NCBI RefSeq assembly: GCF_004193775.1
Contig: NC_041005.1
Span: 14,169,865-14,233,864, forward strand
Direction of reading: 5' to 3'
Length of the DNA: 64,000 bases
Origin: Glycine soja
Lineage: Eukaryota; Streptophyta; Magnoliopsida; Fabales; Fabaceae
A program made the translations under genes and the position numbers. Positions 45,080 through 55,514 of this stretch are shown here, piece by piece (position 1 is the stretch's first letter; every line of letters starts with the position of its first letter). The notes below the pieces were generated by a model. That model saw nothing but the letters and a program-made list of their open reading frames with translations. It did no database searches and was not told the DNA's origin.

Positions 45080-46880
45080 AGTCATCCAACTCGCTTAGCG
45101 CGCCTCATGCGCTAAGCGAGACATACTCTATGCGCTAAGCAAGTAACATCTCTCGCTAAGCACGCCAACCCCAACCATTGGCTGATGGAGTCTCGCTAAG
45201 CGAGACAGTCACGTTAAGCCCAAAAACCTCTCTGGAATTGCATTTAATGGAATAGGGCTAAGCAAGTCACCTCGTTGAGTGTGACGTAGTCTCTCGCTAA
45301 GTGTGCCTGTGCGCTAAGCGCAAAAGGCTCTCTGCCTAGACATTCATGGCAATTGGGCTAAGCGGGTCATCCCGCTAAGCCCAAAACCTTCTCTGGAATG
45401 GCATAGCGCTAAACGAGACCATCTCGCTAAGAACAACCCCACTACTACATCATGAGGCATTTAATCCGCTAAGCGAGCCATGTCCCGCTTAGCAGAAGTT
45501 GCAGACCAATCAGAGCTGCATAACTCACTAAGCGTGCACCTGAGCGCTAAGCCCAAAAACCTCTCAAGTTTCTTATTTTTCAAATTGGGCTAAGCGAGTT
45601 GGTCTCACTAAATGCATGAGTTTAAATCCTGAAAATTCAAATGTCATTGAGTGCTCGCTTAGCGAGTCACTCGCGCTTAGCAAGTAGATCGAAACTGCCA
45701 AAAATAAAACATAACTGCCTTAGGCAATTACCTTTTGCACAAAACTATAACTCCCCACACACTTCATTGGCAATCATTCGCATCTTCGCTCTGTGCTTCC
45801 ATTTGCTTTTCTACTTCTTGCCTTCATTCACTTCAACTTCTCTACAATCCAAGTAAGTTTTTTAATCTTTTGTCATTTTGATTTTTTTTGAACCCTAGGG
45901 TAGAAGACATTTTAATTTCTCTGTGGGTTTGATTTATTGTTGCTTCGTGTTTACATTTTTAGTTAGTATGTCGTTAGGGCTTTAGTTTAGTGTATAATAT
46001 AGGTTGATTGCAGGGTTGTGCCTCAAGCTTCCTATGCCTAAAAGTGGCTAGGGAGTTGAGGCTTCGAAGCTCCAATTTTTTCTGGAAATTTCAATGCACT
46101 CGCTAAGCGAGCCTGCTCCCTTAGCGAGTTCATCCTTTTTGGATGAATTTTTGGGTTTTCTTATGAACACGCTAAGCAGGCCCTGTCCCGCTAAGTGAGT
46201 TCATCATTTCTGTTTGAATTTATGCATCTTTGTATGAACTCGCTAAGCCACTGCACTACGGCTTAGCGAACCTTTAAATTTAAAGTTTTTGATTTCTGAA
46301 TTCATATGAACTCGCTAAGCCGGCATGTCATGCTTAGCGAGTAAACTTAGTTAGGTCTGTGTCATAGAGGCTTTTGGTATTTTGGTTGCGGCTAAGCAAG
46401 CCACGCTCGCTAAGCCACCATGCCTCTAAGTGAGAATAAGCCTGGGCTAAGCGAGTCTGTCTCGCTAAGCCCAAGGCAATTTAGCTTTGTAGACTTTTGT
46501 TCATGCGCTAAGTGAGTCGTGCTCGCTAAGTGTAATTTCTTCTCAATTTTTTAATAGGGCTTAGCGAGCCTGTCTCGCTAAGCCATTAATGTTGCAGTAG
46601 TCGAGTCCCGCTAAGCACTCACTGGTGCTAAGCCTATTTAGTGTGTCGTGCTAAGCGATCCATGCTCGCTAAGTGTAATTAGCTCTCTGTTGGAGAATAA
46701 GGCTTAGCGAGCCATGCTCGCTTAGCCACTGTGTTGTTTTAGCTAAGCGAGGGGGTCTCGCTTAGCCAGAGTCTTTATTTTCCTGTTGTCGCACTAAGCA
46801 CGCCTTGCGTGCTAAGCGCATGATGTTAATTGTTAAAGGCGCGCTAAGCGAGCTTGTCTCACTAAGCGCCCAGTTCTTTT
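45080..46880 (+). repeat. Array of about 50 GCTAAGCG dyads forming paired hairpins
   Basis: The core TCGCTWAGCGA and its variants occurs about 50 times by eye count in 1.8 kb, in a region without reading frames of note. A sparse gap lies at about 45690-46090. Many copies come in pairs whose cores are 17-21 bases apart, most often 18. A perfect example is CTCGCTTAGCGC (45090-45101) with GCGCTAAGCGAG (45109-45120), and GGGCTAAGCGAG with CTCGCTAAGCCC near 46445-46472 differs only at the central base. The LTRs carry a few more copies. Confidence 0.9.
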
Positions 46881-46955
46881 TCCAGGTTTATTTTTCTGTT
46901 ATCACTCTTCAATAAAACCTGTTTAACTTCCTTTCTTTTGCTTGTTTTGGTGCAA

Positions 46956-48335
46956 ATGACTTCCAGGAAGAGACGTGCACCCACCTCCCGACCTCAAGAG
47001 CCATATGATACAACAAGATTTGTATCTGAGGTTATGTGGGAGAGGTACGAGCAGAATGTCCACTCCAGAAACATCTTCCCCGAAAGGAATATGGACCTCT
47101 ACGTGACCCAGTATGACGAGTTCCGAAAGGAGCTCGAGAGGAGGAGGTGGCACAAGGCCTTGACCAGGCAGCCTGATAACCGCATTGGCGTGGCCCTGGT
47201 CAAGGAATTTTACACAAACTTATATGATCCTGAAGACAAATCCTCGAGGCAGGTCAGAGTGCGGGGGAAACTTATTAAATTTGATGCTGAGACCCTTAAT
47301 GCATTCTTGGAGACCCCGATGGTTTTGGAGCCAGGGGAGAGATACTCCACATATTCCAGGTTCTGCCATTCACATCCAGACCCACAGGAGCTTGCATCCA
47401 AGCTCTGCATTCCAAGGCAAGGGTTTGTTCTGAACATTGAGGGAGCGCCTTGGAAGCTTTTGAGGAAGGACCTTACCACACTGGCCCAGACCTGGAGTGT
47501 ACTATCATACTCCAACCTCGCCCCCACATCTAATACGTTTGGTCTTAACATGGACAGGGCAAGGTTGGTATACGGACTTGTCATGAAGATGGACATGGAC
47601 GTGGGCTCGATAATCTCTGGTCAGATCTCACAAATGGTCTAGTCCAACTCTTCTAGGCTCGGATTCCCATCACTTATCACTGCTCTATGCATCGCCCGAG
47701 GAGTTGACCCAGATTCACTAACTTTTGAGTCTCTAAGCCCCGCCATAAATTTGGCTTATATCTGGAAGAATTGCTGGAACCCGGATGATCCCACGATCAC
47801 TTTTCTAGGGACCCGCAAGGCTCAGGCTCGGGGACCTTCTGACGCTTCTACATCCATTCTTGCTCCCACTCCAGCACCAACATCAGCACATGCACCTCCC
47901 CCAGCTCCTCCAGCTACGACAACACCCTTCGGGCCCTCCGCTTCTACCATGCACGCGATCGTGCCGATGCTGCAAAGCCTCCACCATGGCTTATGCCTGG
48001 TGATGCAGAGCATTCATGATTTGGCTCAGCATCGACCCATCATTAGCATGGAAGATTTCTTGGCCCAGATGGCCTGGCCAAGAGTCCAGCCTTCTCCCGT
48101 GGAGGGAGGTGAGGCTCCTAAAGCCCAGGAGTCGGAGGCGACACTAGAGGACATGCCTGCCGCCATACCCATGGAAGTCACTGAGAAGGGAGATGGCGCT
48201 GCGGACACAGATATGATAGCAATGCAGGGCACCTAGGATCCTTGGCCTACTCCAGCACAGGACACCACTCCGATGCCAGCTCAGGATGCCCCCACTACAC
48301 CTCAAGATGACCCAGCACCAGCACAGGAGGAGTGA
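46956..48335 (+). pseudogene. Third ORF (putative plant transposon protein domain), two amber stops
   Basis: The ATG at 46956 starts MTSRKRRAPTSRPQEPYD. One frame continues for 460 codons, broken only by TAG at 47640-47642 and 48234-48236 and ending at TGA 48333-48335. The N-terminal 230 residues, with FVSEVMWERYEQNVHSRNI, VALVKEFYTNLYDPED and VRGKLIKFDAETLNAFL, resemble the domain found in the env-position ORF of many legume gypsy elements (I believe Pfam PF20167). The C-terminal part is Ala/Pro/Thr-rich (about 47820-47950). Both stops could come from CAG to TAG changes, as by loss of methylated C. No signal peptide or transmembrane segment is evident, so an envelope role is not supported. 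Confidence 0.75.
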
Positions 48336-49695
48336 CGACAGGATTCCATTTATTTTTATGCTATTTAGACAGTTTTTCAGTTTTAGTTTAGTTTTATTTA
48401 TTTACTTAGCACATGTTACAACTTTTTAAACAGTTTACTAGGTTTTGAATTATGCACAATGGTTTTTGAAACATCTTTTGGTTTTAATTTATGGTGTTTG
48501 TTGATTGGTTTGAATTGGATTGGTTGCATGAATTGAGTGAATTGCGATGCTAGATCACATGCCTTGAATAAGTATGTGGTAGTTAGAAGAGAAAGAACAT
48601 GAACTTAGGGGTGTGAGTGAAAATGTTAGTTTGTTTGACAGGTAAATAGTGAAGGTAATCATTGGTTATAACCCAGTGAGATGTGTGAATCTAAATTGTG
48701 GGAGAACGACTAGCATCAAGTACTGATTTATGCATGAATCTCTGAATACTGAATGAATGCATGAGTTGGAAATGATAAAGGCCATGATTGATTGATTTAG
48801 CCACTTAACCAAATAGGCGTACCTTGTTCATGAATGATTAAACCCTTGCACCCATGTTGAGCTTGAATTTGATTGAATGAGTCTGAACCCTAAGCCTAAT
48901 TGAAATTATAATCTCCATCTACCTTTCCTTAGGTAATAGGAGAGCATTATGGTTCAAGACAAATTTGTCCCAAATTTGGGGGAATGTGTTGGGTGATTTT
49001 GATTGCAGGAAGGAAAGCAACAACCATAGAAAACTTGATAAAGCAGTAAGCATAAACTGCTAAAATAAAAAAATTAAAAAAGAGAGAGAAAAGATGAAAA
49101 ATTTAGAATAATTGAAGTTTTGTGTGTTGTTGCTTGAGCTGAATGTCTTTTAGGCTTGTGACATATCAATAAAAGCTAGGAATTAAAGTAAAAAGGTGAT
49201 CTAAGGATGAATGCTCTCCTACAACCTAAGTTTTGCATCCTAGAAAAACCATGAATTGTTTGTAGCCCAACCTCATTACAAGTCATGAAAGTCCTTCAGA
49301 TTCATTTTGTGTGTTTGTGATTATATGGAATGAGATGAAATGCAAAAGTTGAGACTTGTGTTGGTTGTTGATTTGAGAAATTACCTTAAACACTTGTGCT
49401 TATGAGAGAAACAGTGGTTGTGAGGATTAAGCTTCATGAACCTTCCTTGATACCTGTCTTGCTTGCTAGCTTATTTCATTTGTGCTACTTGATGAACATG
49501 TTCATATCTTTGAAATATTGCATATGTTTGTGAAAGGTTGTTGGTTGAAGCATTGCTAGTTGTCTCTGTTCATGTGATTGAATCATGTGAAACAAACACA
49601 ATTATGGCTAACCCCTGTGATTTTTGTCACTTGAGGACAAGTAAGTTGTTATTTCTTTGCTTGAGGACAAGCAAAATTGTAAATTTGGGGGAGTT
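48336..49695 (+). other. Non-coding tail with two polypurine-like tracts
   Basis: No ORF of note. A first tract CAAATTTGGGGGAATG lies at about 48971-48986. The second, AAATTTGGGGGAGTTT, directly precedes the 3' LTR (49681-49695). Two copies of CTTGAGGACAAG occur at about 49632 and 49660. The duplicate tract mirrors the arrangement in the element at 1749-12670. Confidence 0.65.
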
Positions 49696-51000
49696 TGTTA
49701 GTTGCTATTCATGAGTTAGTTTAGTATTGAATACTTGCAAAGAAATAGTGTTTTACCTCCAATTTATGGTTCTTTTGTAGGAGTTGTACATATTTTTTTT
49801 ATCGTGTGATTATATAGAGTAGAAACTCCAGATTTGGGAATTAATGTTGAATCCAACTCAACTTCAGGCCAAAGAAGAGAAGGTTCAAGCAGCTGATGAC
49901 TCACTCAGCGAGGCAGACCCGCTCAGCGAGTGGCATCCGCTTAGCGAGGCATCCAGCTCGATTAGCGGATGGGAAACCCTAGAAGAGGATAAGTCAGAGA
50001 TGTGCTTGCCCAGCACGCAGCTAGCCCGCCTAGTGAGGTCATTGTCTCTTCTCACGCTCAGCGCGTCCACTCTCGCTTAGCGAGACATGCTCGCTAAGGG
50101 AGCCTTCAAAAGCTGAAAGGTCCAAGAGCCTTTAAAACACTGAAGTTGGCAAAAATAAACAACAACAAGCAGTAGAGAGACAAGTTAGGGAGCAATAGAG
50201 ATGCTTAGCTCAGGAAAATAGAGAGACTTAGGATTTAGAGGTTGGAAGAGACATCCTCCATCATCTTCTTCCAATTTCTTTCACCAAAAACATTTTCTTT
50301 CTTGTAGTTTTGAGTTTTTGCTTGTAATGGAAGGCTAAGCTTCTTTCTTGGGGAGTTCTACTAAACAATCTTGATGTAATACTCTTACTATCTATTTAAT
50401 GCTATTTTTCTGTGTTCATTGCTTCTATCTATGTTTATTTTACATGCTTGTGGCTTGATCACCCATTTGTATGTGTAGTTAGGCTTTTTAATATTGAAAA
50501 ATGCTTTAAAACCTTAGAATTTGGTAGAGCAAGCTAGAAATCTGTATGTCTAGGAATGGAGTGCAGTGATCTAGTTCATATTATGTTGTAGGCTTAATGC
50601 AACTCTTTTAGAACAAGTTTGTTGAGGGATCAAGGATGAAGTCTAAAGAGAGTTAGGCTCATTCATCTGAGGAATCATGGTTTGAGTAGTTTCTCAGCAT
50701 AAGAACACTAAGATAACATTAAATAAAGAAAAATACCTTTTAAACATCAAGAGAAAGCCAGTAGAATGCCCCAATGCTCTTAACTTGATAGTTTTCGCTC
50801 TTTATAGCTTTAGATATTTTGTTTATGTTCAAATAGATTTTCTAGTACAGAACTTAATATTTGTCTTATTTCGATCCGTATAAGTGTTTACATACTAAAT
50901 GTATATGGTATAGGTGAAACAACTTCCCTGAGGATACGATACTCGGTCTTACCGTTTTATACTACTTGTGCGAATCGATACACTTGTCGACTTCCGAACA
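49696..51000 (+). repeat. 3' LTR (1305 bp)
   Basis: Starts TGTTAGTTGC and ends TTCCGAACA, followed by the CTTAT duplication at 51001-51005. It is longer than the 5' LTR mainly through a segment of about 35 bases near 50215-50250 that the 5' copy lacks. Confidence 0.92.
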
Positions 51001-51005
51001 CTTAT

Positions 51006-51236
51006 GCTTGACCAACGTGTGGATAAAATAAAAACAAGCTTGCAGCAATGTATTGATAGATTCACGAAAGATAAGGTTGCAAAAAAATACCTGGGTAAGG
51101 TGGCGAGGTGTCACGGTCGCGCGTTGTCACAGGAGCTGCAGATGCTGAGATAGAGTCGTGAACACGAACCTTAAACGGAGAAAAAGAGAGCGCGAGGAAA
51201 ATAGGGCTCGCGTTCTAATATTTTTAATGGTACATT
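51006..51236. other. Unrecognised, coding-like DNA
   Basis: The original neighbour of 40983 before the retrotransposon inserted. It reads as a short Lys-rich open frame on the + strand (51001-51150, with CIDRFTKDKVAKKYLGKVA). It is more GC-rich than its surroundings near 51095-51215 (GTCACGGTCGCGCGTTGTC). I do not recognise it. It may belong to the CACTA element that ends at 51557. Confidence 0.3.
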
Positions 51237-51557
51237 CAACATCGTTTTTCAATACAAAACCGATGTTAACCAAGCGATGTAAACATTAACATCGATTTTT
51301 TTGGAAAAAACCGATGTTAACTCATCAGATGTTAACATCGGTTTTGAAGAAAACTAATGTTAACGAACTTACGTTAACATCGATTTTTTAAAAACCGATA
51401 TTAACGAGCTTACGTTAACATTGATTTTCTTCAAGACCGATGTCAACTAATGCACATTATTTACAATTATGTCACTGCATTTATGTTAACATGAATTTTA
51501 CCAAAAACCGATGTTAATCTGATAATGTTAAATCTAAATCTACATTTTCTGATAGTG
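51237..51557. repeat. CACTA-type terminus with ACATCGGTT dyads
   Basis: The right end is CATTTTCTGATAGTG, the complement of CACTATCAGAAAATG, a CACTA-type terminal repeat. Inside it, five to six dyads of TTAACATCGGTTTT / AAAACCGATGTTAA type are spaced about 60 bases apart. Each has a short A/T centre and can form a hairpin. The matching left terminus was not found in the window. Confidence 0.7.
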
Positions 51558-52337
51558 ACCCTTACATAAATTAATTAAATACTTCAAATAACAAAACTAA
51601 GTATTTAATTAAATATCCAATTGCTTTCAAGTTGGATCTAGAGTTACACATGGTACACGAAACTCCATCAGGACAAACTGCAAACTGCGGTGATTGGAAT
51701 ATTACCAGATCCTTTCTTATCATTGGTAAATTAATTAAATATGTCACATTTTTTTATATATGTTTGTTATCATTGAATACTAAATTTCTTAAATGTACAT
51801 GCATCTTTTTTAGTTAACAAACCACTTAGAGGCCACTTCTAATAGTACGGAAGCAGAAAGAGTAGTGGGTGTAATGGATCCAAGGCTGGTTAAAATAGGC
51901 ACAAGCACAACTGTATTACAAATATATTGGTTTCGCTCACTACTCCTCCATGCAATGCACTGAGGATATTGCTTGGACCATGCTTAAAGAGGTTTTGTTA
52001 GCTAACTTCACTTTGCATGATATATCAATTTAGCGGTATTTGGAATATTTATGTTGCAATATTCCTTTTTTATTATTTTCGTTGATATTTTATAGTTTGA
52101 ACACCTGTGTAATTGATTAGGTGAAATCCGTTTCAAACGAGCAAATCAGATTGCTTCAAGATGTCATTCATGATGTAAGTTACATAGTTTTTCATATATC
52201 TCACATGACTAAAGGTTGATGATGCAAACCAAGAATTTATAATAGTAGAGAGAAAGAGAGAGGAGTAGTCAATTTGTAGGGAAAAAATGTTTGTTTAATC
52301 TCTCTTAAAAATGTTACTTTCTAAAATAGTTGTCTAA
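51558..52337. other. No gene seen
   Basis: AT-rich DNA with a GC-richer stretch at 51840-51980. That stretch could hold a decayed coding piece (ERVVGVMDPRLVKIG), but it is too short to identify. The last 40 bases (CTAAAATAGTTGTCTAAAGATC) resemble the CACTA subterminal motif seen at 55205. Confidence 0.35.
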
Positions 52338-52342
52338 AGATC

Positions 52343-52936
52343 TGATGTGAACCTGAGTAGGAGCGGATCGTTTGATACAGGCTACGAAGGTTTGGATGAC
52401 GCCACTTCCGGTGAAGGAAGATAAGTCAGGGTAGACGCCACTTCCGGTGAAGGAAGATAAGTCTGGGTAGACGCCACTTCCGGTGAAGGAAGATAAGTCA
52501 GGGTAGACGCCACAAGGATTACCTTGATAAGTCTGATATTGGGTCAACAAGGAACCCAGAGAGAAACTCTCACCCAATTTTATGAAAATGCCAAAAGTTT
52601 TTTTATTCAAAACAAAAACCAATACTTATAGTGTAGCTGAACAAAAAGATAAAAATAAACATGGGCCTTCTAAACAGTTTGGGCCAAAATTACAATTATA
52701 ATTAAAAACATATTTAACTTGGGCCTTCAAATTAGTTTGGGCCTTTAGCAACAATTAATTGTCTTGATAGTGTCTCTGCCTCTGGGCCTTCATCCTTCTC
52801 CACTTAGGCCTTCATCCTTCTCCACTTGGGCCTTCATCCTTCTCCACTCGGGGGCTTTGTCCTTCTCCACTTAGGCTTTCGTCCTTCTCCACTTGGGCCT
52901 TTAGCCTGTATTTGGCCAGTTTCATGATTCTCATCA
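52343..52936 (-). repeat. 3' LTR (594 bp), with three 36-bp repeats
   Basis: Starts (+ strand) TGATGTGAACC and ends TTCTCATCA. It contains three full copies of a 36-bp unit beginning GACGCCACTTCCGGTGAAGG (52399-52506) plus a partial copy. Near its other end are about five copies of a 21-base unit with TTCATCCTTCTCCACTTGGG (52782-52905). Confidence 0.92.
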
Positions 52937-53622
52937 TTCCCTCCTTCTTGGAAAACATTTGTCCTCAAATGTCCAAGATTATCACCAGGTTCAAGTACCA
53001 CTTCCTTCCTTTTCTTGTTGGCTTGCTTAGTATAACTTTCATTCTTCTTTGCAATTTGCACCTTCACTTGGTCATACAATCTTTTCACATACTCAACTTT
53101 GACTTGTGCATCCTTATGCTGAGTCTCTTGGGGCTTGCTGTTGTAAGTTGGCTTGTTAGGCAATGAAGCTTCTAGAAGGAGATCAACTTGATGTTCTATG
53201 CTTCTTGAAGGTGGCAGTCCATGAGGAATCTCCTTGGAAAAGACATCTTTAAATTCCTGCAATAAGGGTTGAACACTAGGAGAAACATAAATAGTTAACT
53301 GATTAGAATTATCACTCTCTCTCTTTTGTGTATCACTCTTTTCCTCGGGTGTATCACTCTTCTTTTTCATATTCCTTTGTGGAGCCTCACTATTTTCTTT
53401 CTCTTGTTCTCTCTTTTCTCTCATTCTGATTTGGTCATCACACACTTCTCTAGGGGATAGAGGTTTAAGAGTAAACGAGGAAGATTTGACTATTCGTCTG
53501 TAGGACTCTTCTTTGTTACGGTTCAACAAACGTTGCATTTGTGTAGTCCACGCGTCCAGAAATAAGCGCTGAGATTCGTCCAGTTGATGATATACACCAC
53601 CATTGTCACCAGCTCTTGCCAT
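52937..53622 (-). pseudogene. Deleted gypsy polyprotein: pre-RT segment fused to integrase C-terminus
   Basis: The ATG at 53622 starts MARAGDNGGVYHQLDESQRL. A charged segment follows, then the pre-RT signature FKDVFSKEIPHGLPPSR and EHQVDLLLEASLPN (about 53255-53160). Directly after PQETQHKD the sequence switches to AQVKVEYVKRLYDQVKVQIA and QANKKRKEVVLEPGD, the integrase C-terminal region (about 53115-52985). A shift follows where the GPF module should be. The frame runs on into the LTR. The intervening RT, RNase H and integrase core have been deleted. What the remaining protein could do, if anything, is unknown. Confidence 0.8.
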
Positions 53623-53789
53623 GATTAAGGAACAAAGAATTTTGCAGTAAATTAAAAAAAATAAAAATTCAGGACCTCACCACACTCTACTCACGTGTTT
53701 CTCTCTTTAATGGTAGTTCACTCGTGTTTGATGCTCTCAATATAGGCTTTTGTGTGATGTTTTCACTCTTGCCTTTTACCACTCACTCC

Positions 53790-54500
53790 CTCTTAAGTTC
53801 CTGGATGGATCGAATTAGACACACAAGGTAATATAAAATAAAAGGAAAGACAATATAATTATCAGAGTAACAGATTTGATTTAGGATAACAACTTGGACT
53901 TGATTTGGATAGCAGATTGGATTTGATTTGGATAACAGATTAGATTTGGATAACAAATCTGATTTGGATAAAAAATTTGATTTGATTTGATTTGGATAAT
54001 AGATCAGATTTGGATAACAAATTAGATTTAATTTGGATAACAGATATGATAACAAATAAGATAACAGATAGGATAACAGATAAGATAACAGATATGACAA
54101 GTAAACTTCAAATGCTCATAACTTTTGTTACGGTTGTCCGTTTGAGGCCCACTATATATCAAAACGCTCAGAATTCAGAGGAGAATCTAGATAAGGGGAT
54201 TTGTTCCACGATTTTCTTTAAAAAAAACACCTCTAAATGCCTCAATTTCGTGTTCAAAGATCAAACACCCACTTTTTTTTTTCCAAAATTTTTGCAACTT
54301 TTTTTTTTGACACAAAGTGTGAAAGACACAAGAAACAAGAACAAGAACGAAACAAGAACGCAAATAACATAACACAAGACGCAAACAAGAACGAAACAAG
54401 ATGTAAACAAAAACGCAAATAACAGAACACAAGACGCAAACAAGAACGAAACAAGGCGTAAACAAAAACGCAAATAACAGAACAAGGACAAAACACGAAC
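53790..54500 (-). repeat. Low-complexity repeats in the leader of the deleted gypsy element
   Basis: 53880-54095 is built of GGATAACAGATTRGATTT-like units. 54330-54490 is built of AACAAGAACGAAACAAGACG-like units with CAAATAACAGAACACAAGAC. Both follow the primer site (in - strand order) and precede the coding segment. The long Ser-Tyr-Leu and Cys-Leu-Arg frames here are products of the repeats. Confidence 0.8.
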
Positions 54501-54551
54501 CTGGACAAATTACAAAGAAAATAATAGGATAGGATAGAACCTGTATCAAGA

Positions 54552-54568
54552 GCCGAAGCTCTGATACC
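54552..54568 (-). other. Primer binding site, initiator tRNA-Met type
   Basis: On the - strand TGGTATCAGAGCTTCGG, three bases after the 5' LTR. It is the standard complement of the plant initiator tRNA-Met 3' end, unlike the tRNA-Asp site of the two other retrotransposons in the window. Confidence 0.85.
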
Positions 54569-54571
54569 AGA

Positions 54572-55200
54572 TGATGTGAATCTTACGGGGCGGATCGTTT
54601 GATACAGGCTACGAAGGTTTGGATGACGCCACTTCCAGTGAAGGAAGATAAGTCATGGTAGACGCCACTTCCAGTGAAGGAAGATAAGTCTGGGTAGACG
54701 CCACTTCCGGTTAAGGAAGATAAGTCTGGGTAGACGCCACTTCCAATGAAGGAAGATAAGTCTGGGTAGACGCCACAAGGATTACCTTGATAAGTCTGAT
54801 GATTGGGTCAACAAGGAACCCAGAGAGAAACTCTCACCCAATTTTATGAAAATGCCAAAAGTTTTTTTATTCAAAACAAAAACCAATACTTATAGTGTAG
54901 CTGAACAAAAAGATAAAAATAAACATGGGCCTTCTAAACAGTTTGGGCCAAAATTACAATTATAATTAAAAACATATTTAACTTGGGCCTTCAAATTAGT
55001 TTGGGCCTTTAGCAACAATTAATTGTCTTGATAGTGTCTCTGCCTCTGGGCCTTCATCCTTCTCCACTTAGGCCTTCATCCTTCTCCACTTGGGCCTTCA
55101 TCCTTCTCCACTCGGGGGCTTTGTCCTTCTCCACTTAGGCTTTCGTCCTTCTCCACTTGGGCCTTTAGCCTGTATTTGGCCAGTTTCATGATTCTCATCA
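54572..55200 (-). repeat. 5' LTR (629 bp), with four 36-bp repeats
   Basis: Same as 52343-52936 but with four full copies of the 36-bp unit (54625-54768) plus the partial one. This accounts for nearly all of the length difference. Confidence 0.92.
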
Positions 55201-55205
55201 AGATC

Positions 55206-55514
55206 ATCTTATAGTGTACACTTTTTAAGATGGTTGTCTAAAAATCGTCTTAGAATGTATACTTTTTAAGATAATTTTTTTAAAAATATGTGCTTAATTT
55301 TTCAATTTTTTACATTTTTAAAATAAAAAAAATATTCTAAAACAATTTCTGTGAAAATCAATGTAAAAAACTATTTTTTAAGATGATTTAACAATTATCA
55401 TAAAAAATGTTGACTTTCCATGAAAATAAATTCAAAAATAATTTAAAATCATCTTCAAAAGTGTAAAAAAACCAACTTTAAAAACCGTTTTTTAACGGTG
55501 AAACACACTCAAAA
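55206..55514. repeat. CACTA-like subterminal sequence
   Basis: Contains TTTTAAGATGGTTGTCTAAAAATCGTC-like dyads (split here as TTAAGATGGTTGTC and AAAATCGTCTTAG) and a final AACCGTTTTTTAACGGTG. These resemble the CTAAGACGGTT motif of the CACTA ends at 13267 and 38047. No clear terminus was found. Confidence 0.45.

Larger units (their letters stand above)
40989..51000 (+). mobile_element. Complete LTR element (10.0 kb) without RT, RNase H or integrase
   Basis: LTRs at 40989-42254 and 49696-51000, perfect target duplication CTTAT (40984-40988 and 51001-51005), tRNA-Asp primer site at 42261-42278 and polypurine tract at 49681-49695. Internally it has a broken gag, an open protease, a 2-kb hairpin array and a third ORF. 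Where polymerase and integrase should follow the protease, the sequence passes straight into the post-integrase phrase with GAGGCAACCCAGC (about 44898). Gag and PR similarity place it with Athila-like gypsy elements. It must have moved using enzymes from another element. Confidence 0.9.
52343..55200 (-). mobile_element. Internally deleted Ty3/gypsy retrotransposon, - strand
   Basis: Direct LTRs at 52343-52936 and 54572-55200, with a perfect 5-bp duplication AGATC at 52338-52342 and 55201-55205. On the - strand the primer site TGGTATCAGAGCTTCGG (54568-54552) follows the right-hand LTR, which is thus the 5' LTR. It matches initiator tRNA-Met. The 1.6-kb internal region holds one ORF joining a short pre-RT segment to the integrase end, so nearly all of RT, RNase H and integrase are lost. 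The element is clearly non-autonomous. Confidence 0.9.

Noticed and set aside
52399..52510. Regular 36-bp repeats that look like a CRISPR array
   Set aside because: The units are directly adjacent with no unique spacers and lie in an LTR of a plant retrotransposon, so this is a minisatellite.
53783..54549. Long frames on the - strand rich in Ser-Tyr-Leu or Cys-Leu-Phe
   Set aside because: They arise from short tandem repeats (GGATAACAGATT and ACAAGAACGAA types) in the leader of a retrotransposon and have no gene context.
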